A stretch of DNA of 64,000 nucleotides from Trochalopteron elliotii (Eukaryota; Chordata; Aves; Passeriformes; Leiothrichidae), in contig JANPWX010000162.1 of assembly GCA_024734555.1 (NCBI GenBank), positions 849,008 through 913,007 on the forward strand, given 5' to 3'. Position numbers and translations under genes: made by a program. Shown here piece by piece: positions 37,901 to 48,640 of this stretch (its first letter is position 1; every line of letters begins with the position of its first letter). Under the pieces are notes generated by a model. That model was not told the DNA's origin and did not search any database. It was given only the letters and a program-made list of their open reading frames with translations.

Positions 37901-40460
37901 GGGACTCTGCCATGCCCGTGCCAAGGGCACATGTCTGCCCGTGCCCAGCCACCTTCTGCCACGCAGAGGTTCTGCAGAGCTTTCCAGCAGAGCCAAGAGC
38001 TTTGCTGGTGTGGATGGGACATGCCCACATATTGTGTCTTAAGCTATAGAATTAATTGGATGCAGCGCTGAGCAAGGAGCTAATTGTGCCCAGGGGTTTT
38101 GGTCGTGGCACAGACATGGAGGAGAGTGAGGCCCTGCCCAGGCACTGCAGGATGAGGCTGGGATGAGGACAGGGAGCAAGATTCAGGCTCCTAGAGCTGG
38201 GGCACAGGGAGGCCAAGGTGGGGAGGATGAGGAGTGAAATGCTCTCTCAGTGGGAGGGATGGGCAGCACAACTGTAGCAGCTCTGCCCTTTCTCTTTCTG
38301 CCTTTTGGCCCCTTTCAGTTTTTGGATGCATTCATTATGTGGGACCTCAAGGTGAGGCTGTGCACCCCACAGCAGCACCCTGAATCACCTCACAGCACCC
38401 CACATCACCCTGTATCACCACCCCTCATTACTGCCCCTGTCCCCCTGCATCTCCACCCCAATAACCCCAATAACCCCAATAACCCAAATAACCCCACACC
38501 ACGGCACCAACACCACTTTAGACACCCGAGCCTGCATTTGTATGGATTTTAAATATCTACAGGATGACAGCATGAGGAAGAGACGGGTCAAGCCTGGCTG
38601 TTTCAGGAGGCACAGCAATCCCAGCACAGGGCAGGACAAGCAAGAGCACAGCCAGAGCAGCAGTGGGGCAGTGGAGCAGAAGGTGGGGTGGTCTCTCATG
38701 GTGCCTCTGCCCTGGGAGCTTTGGGGGTTTCATTTCCAATTAAGTTTTTCATATGGTAACATTCAGAATTTTGATGGGAGATGAGGCTACTTTTGCCTAA
38801 GAGAGAACATACTTTCACTGCTGCGCCTGGCCCAGGAATGAGCTCTCCACTATTAAAATGTAATTTAATTTATCTCTGTGGGTTTTGTGATGATCGGGAT
38901 TTGCTCTAAGGAGACCTTTAAAGGAGAATTTTTGCATTATTGAATGTATGTGCTAGGAAGTTGAGTTCTGGCATCCTCTGATAACCAAATTTCTTTTCTA
39001 TCCTCCACTATATCAATCATGATAAAAGCCCTTGCCAAAGCCCTAACTCAAGCCATGCTTCTGGCATATTGTGAAACAAATCAGCAGGGGAAAAAGGCAA
39101 AACCCACAAGATGCTCTAGCCCAGTATTTTTTAATGTAAGTTTCAAGGATATTGATGGTTTACCTCATCAGGTAAGTATTTGTAACACAGTTGCTTTCCC
39201 AGGGTTAAACCGGGACCAAGTGGCTGCTGAAACTGCAACTCATTTGCTGTGACAGACCCCAAGTAGCTTAAAAATGAATTTTTCTGAAATCTGAGGCCTC
39301 GTACATGCCAAGCAAAGGCACTGGTACCTTCCCAGCCAGGGCTACAGGGTGATCCCATTTTCCAGGGACTTGTCTGACAGACACCCAGCTCCCACAGTTT
39401 CCCAGGGCCCTCCAAACACAGAAGACCCCATTGGGCTGTGGGTGAGTTCTGTGAATGGAGCAACGAGCAAGAGACCTTTAGTCCTTTCCCTCTTGGTGAG
39501 ATTTCCTGCATGCAGAGTTGAAGGTGTCTTTTTCAGAGCCTCAATTTTATCGCTCCCCTGATGCACCAGCTTGTAGCAACAGCAAACTGTGCTGTGAAAA
39601 CCTTCCCTGAGAGCATCTCCAGGGCAGTGGGGAGCCAGGATGAGTTCAGCACCAAGGCTGGCATCACTGCCAGGACCCTTGTGGCACTCACACCTCGCTG
39701 GCACAGCCGGCATTGCTGTGCTGGCCCAGGACAAGGTGCCTGTGTGGTCCCGACTGCCGGCTGGGAAAGCTGCTGCTCTGCTTTGTGTATAAGTCAAAAC
39801 CTGTGAGCTACTGGTTACAGACACTCGCTGCTCCAGCAGGCTGGAGTGGGAGAAGGGAGAGAGCTGCCAGATCCAGCTGGTCTCTGCTCCAGGAGCTGAT
39901 GGAGGATTAGCCCAGCAGCGTGTCTTTACAAATTGTCGGTTCCCGGAGTACACAAAGCAAAGCTCTGAGGATTGAGTGTCTCAGCACAGAGGCCAAGGCA
40001 AAGACTTTGGGAACCTGATAGCACTTTCCACCCAGACACAGAGACGTGTGGACCCCGGCCTCCTGCTGCCCCTACAGAGCTCTGCCTGTCCCACAGCAGC
40101 TCAGCTTTGGCAGAGGCAGCGTTGGTGCTGGTGGCTGCTGCCTGCAGCCCCGCCGAGCCTCTCCCTCTCCAGACCGGTGCCCCATAAACCAGAGAGGGTT
40201 TGTAAAGTCACCACAGGTCCCTCCTGGGATGTCCTGCAACACACAAACCCATTCCCTGCTCTCCAGTGCTCACTGCCACTCTCCTGCAAAAGGCTGGGGC
40301 CTCTCCACCAGCTGCCCTGTCACACACGGTGGCAGAGCTGGGAGCTCTGGCTACTTGCTTCACGGGAACTTCCGACATTTCAAAAATTGTTTTCATTCTG
40401 GCTTGGAATGAAGACAAATATTTCAGAAATTTCCTGGATAACATAAAGTTTTAAATATCC
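31982..40460. other. Gene-free stretch, left part of the RSPO1 upstream domain
   Basis: No exon matches a protein I recognise. Points seen: AT-rich patches at about 32120-32240 and 32500-32640 with TAAT cores, an AATAACCCC microsatellite at 38456-38494, AT-rich DNA at 38730-39260 with a 153-bp open segment ending in a perfect donor (39019-39171), and otherwise GC-rich single-copy-looking DNA. It ends at an assembly gap. Confidence 0.5.
38456..38494. repeat. Microsatellite, CCCCAATAA-type unit, about 4 copies
   Basis: CCCCAATAA repeats head to tail, with one copy reading CCCAAATAA. Confidence 0.85.
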
Positions 40461-40860
40461 NNNNNNNNNNNNNNNNNNNNNNNNNNNNNNNNNNNNNNNN
40501 NNNNNNNNNNNNNNNNNNNNNNNNNNNNNNNNNNNNNNNNNNNNNNNNNNNNNNNNNNNNNNNNNNNNNNNNNNNNNNNNNNNNNNNNNNNNNNNNNNNN
40601 NNNNNNNNNNNNNNNNNNNNNNNNNNNNNNNNNNNNNNNNNNNNNNNNNNNNNNNNNNNNNNNNNNNNNNNNNNNNNNNNNNNNNNNNNNNNNNNNNNNN
40701 NNNNNNNNNNNNNNNNNNNNNNNNNNNNNNNNNNNNNNNNNNNNNNNNNNNNNNNNNNNNNNNNNNNNNNNNNNNNNNNNNNNNNNNNNNNNNNNNNNNN
40801 NNNNNNNNNNNNNNNNNNNNNNNNNNNNNNNNNNNNNNNNNNNNNNNNNNNNNNNNNNNN
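40461..40860. other. Assembly gap (400 N)
   Basis: A run of N ends directly at a strongly CpG-rich edge. The missing sequence is probably GC-rich. Confidence 1.
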
Positions 40861-41050
40861 CACCGCAGAATGGACCTCCGCCCCTCCATTCCTGCGGCCG
40901 GGGCTGGCTCCTGCCCTCCCTGAGCCCCGCACATCGCCCGCCCAGGCTCAGCGTCGCGCCGGCTGCCCCGCTCCGGGGCTCCGAGCCGGGCAGACCTCCG
41001 GGCGCCGGCTGGCACCCATCCCCCTGCCTGCCCCGTGCCTCTCCAGAAAG
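40861..41050. promoter_or_regulatory. CpG-rich fragment at the gap edge, possible promoter
   Basis: The first 190 bp after the gap are dense in CpG (CCCGCCC, GTCGCGCCGG, CTCCGAGCCGGG). No start codon or exon could be assigned. It may be the edge of a CpG island lost in the gap, or an RSPO1 alternative start; strand is unknown. Confidence 0.35.
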
Positions 41051-43734
41051 GCACTGCTGGGAAGGAGTGCCGGGGCTCATGTCTCCGGTGCTGTATCCAC
41101 CCCTTCCCACCCTCTTGGGGTTCGGTCCTGCCAGTTCCACTTGTGGGCTGTCCTCACCACTTTGGGCCTTTCTACCGCTCCCCTTCTTGTGGCTCTGGAT
41201 GTCACCACAGACACGCTTTTATGAGAGTGGGCTTGTGCAAGGCTTGTATAAAGTGTTCTCAGAAATACGAGGTCCTGTCATTTGTAAAACTAATAAAAAT
41301 GTCCAATAATTTTTACAAGGGGAAAAATGAGTCATTGGATGGCACATTTCTCATTACTGGCATTTTACAATTAAAATGAGCATCTATTGAATCAATCCAA
41401 AGCTCTTATTGTTAGCAGACACTAATAACTTCCTGAGCTATTGAAGATACTTTTTTTCTGAAGAAACATGACCCTTTGCCACGGCATTTCTCGTTGAGAG
41501 TGGTATCCAGCTGAGACCAGCTCTGCTCAGCTCCTGCTGGAGGGTGTTCAAACACATCCTGATGAGACTGGTGGCTATAACTGGGTGGGAAATTGTTTTT
41601 AAGCCCTCAAAAATGTTCGAGATTTCAAAATTTTTCCCGCTCCACATGGGGACGAAACCAGAATTGTTCAACATTTTTTACCAAAAAAAAAAAAAAAAAA
41701 AAAAAAAGAAAAAGAAAAAAACCACTCCTCATGGAAACCATCTCCGGAATAGCCAATAGCCATGGGTCACGCTGAGCCAGTGGAGCAGGGGCTGCTGTGG
41801 CTCAGACCGCCGTGGTGGTGGCTGTGCTGACATCAGCCAACTTCTGCTCCCAGGGTGGGACACCCAGCCCGGACCTCGTGACCTTTTCTGGTGAAAAATT
41901 TAATTTATTGAAACTTTCCTGGTTTGGCTGCGGCCGTTGCGTGTGCGTGGCCATGACCTGCCCCACACAGAGCGAGCCAGGCCAGCAGAGTGGAGGCATC
42001 ACCACCTCCCACCTTTGGAAGATCAAGAATTTTGCAGCTGCTTGTGTTTTAAGGACAGTGTATACAGTCAGAGCCTAATTTTCAACAGGCACCAAGCCCA
42101 TCTGCTGCTGCTTTGTGAAGAGCAGCCTCCCTCCAGATGTCTCTGGATGGATCCTGGTCACCACAGGCACCACCTGTTTTTTGGCAATGGACACCCTGAT
42201 GGAACAGAGGGTGTGTTCTGAGGAGGATTCAATGAGAAGAAGCCCCACAGAGGCACAGGGAGGCTCTGAGGGCCCTCAACAGTCCTTCCTTGTCCATGGG
42301 GGCTCGTTTCAGCCTCAGGAGATGAGACCAAGAAGAGCCAGTCTGACTGCAGGACTTGTTTCTCAAAGTTACTCCAGATGAAGCAAAAGAGATCAAAATG
42401 CAAAACCCATTTATTGCCTTCAGCAGAGGTGTCCAGGGAAAGCTCCCACTGCAGGATTTAGCAGAGGAGCTCCAGGTTAATGTCTGGTTTTAGGAGTGCT
42501 CTTTTACCATGTGCATCCTCAAGGCAGAGTGGGAAGCCCTTCCCCTGCCATGACACCAGAGAAGAGAAGCCAAATTGTCCCGTGTGCCCAGTGAATGCAG
42601 GGAGTTTCTGAATGTGAATGGACATCTTTCCTCTCAAGCCCCAGGCAGCCCGGCTGCTGTCACTTGTGGGGAGATTCAGTTCCTATTTGTACTATCAAAC
42701 ACGTGCAGAGCTTATGAAAAACTGCCATGAAATCCCACTGCACAGCAGTAACAATCCTGGCTTCTAAACACTGAGTGCCCTGCCAAAAGGGCTGGCAAAT
42801 CCAGATCCTGCTGGGAGGAGGCATCCAGATGCCACGTCTGCCACCACAGATCCTCTTGGTGCAGGTCTGCAGGAAAGACCAGCCCCATCCCAGCCTCCCC
42901 ATAAGCCAGCTCTTTTCCAGAAATGAACACCTACAGGACTCGGAGACATCCCTGATGGAGACTTTGCTTTCTCTTAGTTGGAAGAGTCCTTATTTGCATT
43001 GAGCAGAGGGCTGGAGCATGTTTTTTCTGGTTGAGCAGTCCCAACTGGGCACAACAGAAGGATGCCAGGCTCTGCTCCCTGAGAACCACACTCGGGACTC
43101 TCCTGTCCCCACCCTCCCCATGGCTCTCTGGAAGGGATGGTTCTGTCTCTTGGGAAACAGCCATGGGAGAAGGGATGCTGATGCAGGGCCCAGATGCTGG
43201 GGAGAAGCAGATGAGGTTGTTTTCCATTCTCTGTTGTTGTGCAATGGCCCCAGCTCTGGAGACACTTCCCACTCCTTTTCCTTTGCTACTGAGCATGGGG
43301 GTTAGAACCACAATATGTATTGTCATTTATAAGCTCTGTAGGACCCTCCTGGGACCTATGTACATAAATCTTGGGTTTGCTTTAGCATTCCTTTTTCCTC
43401 TTGCATCCTTGCAGCACAGCTTCTGCCTGTCCTGCCCAAGCCTGAGCCTTGCAGAATCTGGAGTGCTGCTCCCAAGAACACTGGTCAGTGCTGCTGCCAT
43501 GCTCTTGCTCCAAAGGAAACCTTGGGAATGAGCTGCCAATGAAGCTTGGCCTGGCCACAGTCCTGCTGTGGCTGCCAGGTGCCTGAGCACAGCACACACA
43601 GCGGGCACTGCTGACAGCTGACAAAAACGCCAGGAAATTCCCTTTATGGCTCTGACTTTCCTGTTAAATTTTTATGGGATTTCCTTGGCACCCAAGAGCC
43701 TGGGCACTGGCAAAGCTGAGTGGGAAGACCTGCT
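41051..43734. other. No gene recognised; one AT-rich patch and one A-rich tract
   Basis: An AT-rich stretch at about 41215-41480 looks like possible conserved non-coding DNA. An A-rich simple repeat lies at 41683-41720. The remainder has only short open frames without domains. Confidence 0.5.
41683..41720. repeat. A-rich simple repeat
   Basis: A(25) followed by GAAAAAG units and more A. Confidence 0.9.
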
Positions 43735-44138
43735 GCTGGAGGAGACAGGATGGGGATTGCCTGGCTCCCTGGTGCTGGAGGGGACAGGATGGGGATTGCC
43801 TGGCTCCCTGCAGCCCAGAGGGGACAGGATGGGCATTGCCTGGCTCCCTGGTGCCCAGAGGGGACAGAATTGGGCACTGCCTGGGTCCCTGGTGCTGGAG
43901 GGGACAGGATGGGGATTGCCTGGGTCCCTGGTGCTGGAGGGGACAGGATGGGCATTGCCTGGCTCCCTGGTGCCTGGAGGGGACAGGATGGGCATTGCCT
44001 GGCTCCCTGGTGCCCAGAGGGGACAGAATTGGGCACTGCCTGGGTCCCTGGTGCTGGAGGGGACAGGATGGGGATTGCCTGGGTCCCTGCAGCCCAGAGG
44101 GGACAGGATGGGCACTGCCTGGCTCCCTGGTGCCCAGG
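43735..44138. repeat. Minisatellite, 39-41-bp unit, about 10 copies
   Basis: Units carry GAGGGGACAGGATGGG then ATTGCCTGGCTCCCTG. Two subtypes alternate: GCTGGAGGGGACAGG and GCCCAGAGGGGACAG. The copy pair reading AGAATTGGGCACTGCCTGGG followed by a GCTGGAGG copy occurs twice, which suggests a larger duplication inside the array. Stop codons are absent, so long open frames appear on both strands; they are artefacts. Confidence 0.95.
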
Positions 44139-46010
44139 GCAGGGGCTGCCCGTGCCGGGGCCATCAGCCCCGCCAGGTTCCCGGCCATCCACCCGCTGCA
44201 GGGACAGCTCGCAGGTGCTACCGCAGGCGGTCGGCCCCCGTCTCCCCGGGGGCTGCCGTGTGCCCGGCCGGCAGTGAATTTGGCGTCCCCGCCGCAGGGA
44301 CTCATCGGCTGATGTCGCAGGATTTCCTCCCCCCGCCGGGAGCGCACAATAGCGGGGACAGGCTGCTCCGCAGACACCCTAATCCCTTGGCGATTGTGCC
44401 GCCTTTCGGGGGGTGACAATGGCTCAATGAAGGTTTGCAAGGTTAGCAGGAACGTTAATCCTTACAGAAGAAAAATGTGACAATTACTTCATGCCGTGGC
44501 TGGGAGCTTTTGTGCGGCCCTTCTGGGCAGTGTCGCTTCGACAGGCGCTGCCCAGAGCAGGCGCTGCCCGATACCTGCGACAAGAGGGGACAGCAGCCGG
44601 TGCTGCCACAAATCTGCCCAGCCTGGCTCAGCTTCTGCTCGTCACTCGGAATTCCCATTCCAGCCGAGGAGTTTCTGCCACCACCCAGTGAAAGCACAAA
44701 CATGTCCATGGCCAGAGCACAGACGGCTCCGGGGAGCAACAGAGCTTTTTGTTGTCTCAGCTTAATTTCCAGAAAATCGGGTGTCTCTTACAATTCAGAG
44801 AGGCTGCAGAAGAAATGCAGCTGAGAAGGACGTGGAGGGCACACGCCCACCACGCTGCTCTGGGGGCACGGGGCAGAATATGCTCCAGGCAGGGCCCAGA
44901 GCCCTGCAGAGGAGGGGTCGGGTGGAGGGAGGGGGGCTTAGAGGGTGGGAAGAGGGGAACAGCAGAACCTTGGTCACTGGACAGTGATCCCAAGGGTTTG
45001 TGATGACACCATGCAGGAGGAGGGGAGGGGAGGGGAGGGAGTCCCTATCCTGCAGAGCAGACCTGCCCCATTGTCCCGGCGCTCCGGGGTGTGTGTGGGT
45101 TCGGTGGGGTGGGAACCCTCAGCTGGGAGCCCGCGACAGCTGCCGGGAGCTGGAAGGGATGTGCGAGTGCAATTGTGTCAGTGCAAAGCCTCGGCCGCTT
45201 CCTCAGGACGCTTCTTCTGGCATCAGGGAGTCGCTAGGAGGTGGAGGAATGAAACACCCTCGGCGCTGCCAGCCCGGCTTGTGTGCGGAGAGCTGTGACA
45301 GCCATCCGGGGATTTCTCTGGCTGCAGCCACCGAGGCAAAGGGAAGGAAGGGATAAAGCACTGAGATCACAGACGAGATCCCGCCTGCTCGCCCAGAGGC
45401 AGGCGCAAACACCACAGCACGCCCCGCCAACCTGCTCCCGGCGGCGCTGGCGAAAGTGCCGCCGTGCTGTCCCCGCCTGACCCCGCCGCCGTCCCCACGG
45501 AACGCGGATCACCGGCAGCCGAGGGCAGCGGGGACAGCCAGGCATGGCCGGAGTGGCAAGAGACCCCGCAGTGCTGCTTGGTGCTGCAGCCAAGCTGGGG
45601 CAGCATCTCCAGGTGTGAGCACCTCTCCAGGTGTGCCCGCAGTGAGCCCGCAGCCCGTCCCGGCTCCCCTGGGCTGTCTGCATGCCTGGGGTATCACCAA
45701 ACCAGCCCCTCGGAGAGAGAGGGCAGACCCAGATCCTCGAGAAACTTGGGGCAGCCTTCCCTCACCTGTTCCTCTCCTCCCTCCTGTTCCTGCCCCCCCA
45801 CCCCCGGGCACATCGGGCAGGGCAAGAGGCCACGGGCGTGGTGCAGCAGGGCGGGCTGTGCCCGGTGCCGGCTCCTCGGTGGGCGAGCAGCCGCCCAAGG
45901 ACCCCCAGAGCCCGTTTCTCGGGGCAGCCGTGCGTGTGTGCGCTGGCGTGGGTGTGTCCGAGCCGGAGTTCAGGCACTGCAGGCGGAGAGCGCAAATCTG
46001 CCTCTGATTA
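44139..46010. promoter_or_regulatory. Extended CpG-rich region, possible regulatory island
   Basis: CpG-dense blocks lie at about 44140-44420, 45060-45560 and 45780-45990, with a GGGGAGGGGAGGGGAGGGAG run near 45022. Such density usually marks promoters or developmental enhancers in birds, but also occurs in GC-rich microchromosome DNA. No coding exon was recognised, so no target gene is assigned. Confidence 0.35.
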
Positions 46011-48124
46011 AACCGGCCCTTTGTAATATAACCTATATGAGCCTGCACTTAACACCCATCACCGTGAGGAAAGCCCAGGCTCTCTTCCAGCCGCTTGGGC
46101 TGCGTGCCTCCGGGGCAGATCTCCCAGGGACACGAAACTGCCGGGGCAGGAACTTGGATGCATTTCTGTGCGGATTCTTCCCCCTTCTAGAGAGGCACAA
46201 TGGGGCTTTGCATGAGTGATACAAACATGCCAGTTGTACTTAAGGTTGACAAATAATGTAAACCACACAATCTGGTTTGAGGGAAACGGCTTCACCACAA
46301 TTTATTTTAGTGCTTTAAACATCACGCCAAACTCTGTAGTGAATTGCTAAATTAATGCCGGGCTGCCATCTAAATAGACATCTTCAGATCACAAGCATGT
46401 TATAGAGGGAATGGTTTCCTTTGAAATGGTTCCCACAGCTTAAAGGCTGCGCAGAGAAAAAATGTGCCCAGGATTCAATTGCTGCCAACATGTGGTGGCC
46501 ACATTTCTCCACTGCTATTGGCCAAGATGAGCAGTAAAGCTGAGGAAGCATCATCTGAGGTGGAGAGATAAACTGGTGATTGCAGGGAGACAGGGAATGC
46601 CATAAGCAGCTCGCTCTGAGGAAAAGGGTAAAGCAAAATAGCCTCAGTTCCAAGTTTTGATCTTGGAAAAACATGCCCTGCTCAGGAAGGCATCTGGTTG
46701 TCCCCATCACATATTTTCTCAGCTGCTTGGGATGCAGCAGAGCCCCACAAAAGCACAGTGGATGTGTCCTCCACTCTTGGTTTTACATTGATGCCGTGGC
46801 TGAGGTTCTCAGCACTGCTGCACTCTGCTCCCTGGGATGCTGGCACCAATGGCAACTTCCATGTGCTCACAGCCATGTCCTGCATCTCCTGACACAAGAG
46901 CCTGCCAGATCCCCTTGGCGTGGGGAGCTGCAATTCTGGGGTCAGTGCTCCCCACAGGTGTCAGGGAAGGGGACAAATGAGACCATGACATCTTCCTTCC
47001 TGAAGGAGCTGGGGAGGTTCATGGTGGGTGCCGAAACCCCACTTGGGCTTCACATCTGCACTTCAAACTGGAGCACCCATTGACCAAGTGTGGGCAAAGG
47101 ATGAGGAGACAAAGGAGAGGGAAGGGAGCAGTCATTTGGCCACTGTTCCCACCCTGGCAAGTTGGGGCTTGTTTCCCCATCACCAGCCTGAAGTCCATCT
47201 TCCATGGTTTCGTGGCTCAGTCGCTCTTTCCCCTTATGGTTTCCTTCAGCTGAGCTGGAGGAAGAATAAAGAAATGTCTCTCTGGGCCCCAGCCTCTTAC
47301 AGGGCTCATAAATATGTCTCTGCTTAACAACTCAAGGATTAATTAACTCATGAGTATCTCCTAACCAAAGTTCTGGGAAGGAGCACCCTCCTGTGTGGGA
47401 GGCAGCACATCTGTGGGAGGTTTCCCTGGGGCCTCTCCCCTTTCCACAGATGCCTGACTGGGCAAGCAGTGCCCACCAAGTGTGACCCTGGCCTGGCACT
47501 GCCCCTGCCAGCTGTGCAGGGGACCCCAGTGCCACCAGGCACCTGGGTGGCCATCACCATCAGCTCTCAGGCCATGCTGCCGTGTTTCCTATACAGTGTT
47601 TTCAATTAGGTGCTTGACAATGCCCAGGCTTGGTGGTCCCTCATAAATCCTGAGCGCTGACAGTGCCATGGGAAAGTTTGGGCCAGGGGAGGTTGGTGCC
47701 TGGGGGTGCATCACGGGGCTGGGCTCTCTGGACACACCAGCCAGCCCCAGCCCTGCCCAGCCCATTCCCAGAGCAGCCACCCCCACTGCTGGTGGGCTGG
47801 GTGAGCCCTGCCCGTGGCTCCCATCTCGTCCCCCATGCCCTGTCCCACCTGGGGAGGTGTCAGCTGCATTGGTGGGTGCCCCTTCTCCCCAGGGGTACCA
47901 GAGAGGCACAGTCTCTCTTTGCCCCATGTTGGTCTGGAGGCAGCAGGGATGGGGCAGGACAGCTCAGGGGCACAGCTGGATGGTGGGCAGGAGCTTGCCC
48001 CACACTGACAGCACTTCTGTCTCAGAATTTGCTGGGGCTCTGCAGCCCAGTGGTCCTGGGAGCCCAGGTGGTCACAGCACCCTGGCCAGGGTGCTGGCCT
48101 GGTCTGAGCCTGGTGCAGCCCCCA
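46011..48124. other. No gene recognised; AT-rich patch at its left end
   Basis: At 46015-46400 the composition changes sharply to AT-rich with TAAT and TTTATT motifs, which could be conserved non-coding DNA. The rest is ordinary mixed-composition sequence without exons I can support. Confidence 0.5.
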
Positions 48125-48151
48125 GGGAGGGAGGGAGGGAGGGAGGGTGGG
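48125..48151 (+). other. Strong G-quadruplex motif
   Basis: Seven GGG runs separated by single bases (GGGAGGGAGGGA and so on), the most stable class of predicted G-quadruplex. It sits 20 bp before the 36-bp minisatellite. Confidence 0.85.
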
Positions 48152-48171
48152 TGTCTCCAACAGCAGTCTGA

Positions 48172-48640
48172 TCCTTGGCACAGGGTGCCAGCCCAGCAGT
48201 GGTCTGGTCCTTGGCACACCATGTCAGCCCAGCAATCCTCTGCTCCTTGGCACAGTGTTTCAGCCCAGCAATCCTCTGGTCCTTGGCACACCATGTCAGC
48301 CCAGAAATCCTCTGGTCCTTGGCATAGTGTGTCAGCCCAGAAATCCTCTGGTCCTTGGCACAGCCTGTCAACCCAGCAATCACTGGTCCTTGGCATAGTG
48401 TGTCAGCCCAGCAATCCTCTGGTCCTTGGCACACCATGTCAGCCCAGCAATCCTCTGCTCCTTGGCACAGTGTCAGCCCAGAAATCCTCTGGTCCTTGGC
48501 ACACCATGTCAGCCCAGCAATGGTCTGGTCCTTGGCACAGCCTGTCAACCCAGCAATCCTCTGGTCCTTGGCATAGTGTGTCAGCCCAGCAATCCTCTGC
48601 TCCTTGGCACAGGGTGCCAGCCCAGCAATCTCCACTCTCT
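48172..48640. repeat. Minisatellite, 36-bp unit, about 13 copies
   Basis: Each unit starts TCCTTGGCACA and continues with TGTCAGCCCAGCAATCCTC. Unit length is 36 with a few 34-35-bp copies. The variable block after GGCA (CCATGTC, GTGTGTC, GCCTGTC or GGGTGCC) defines copy types that recur in a partly ordered series. Since 36 is divisible by three, frames stay open across much of the array. Confidence 0.95.

Noticed and set aside
43646..44440. Open frames of about 256-258 codons on both strands
   Set aside because: They coincide with the 39-41-bp minisatellite. Stop codons are absent from the unit, and the frames exist on both strands with repeat-like peptides.
48172..48640. CRISPR-like array
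   Set aside because: Vertebrate DNA; units are contiguous without unique spacers, so it is a minisatellite.
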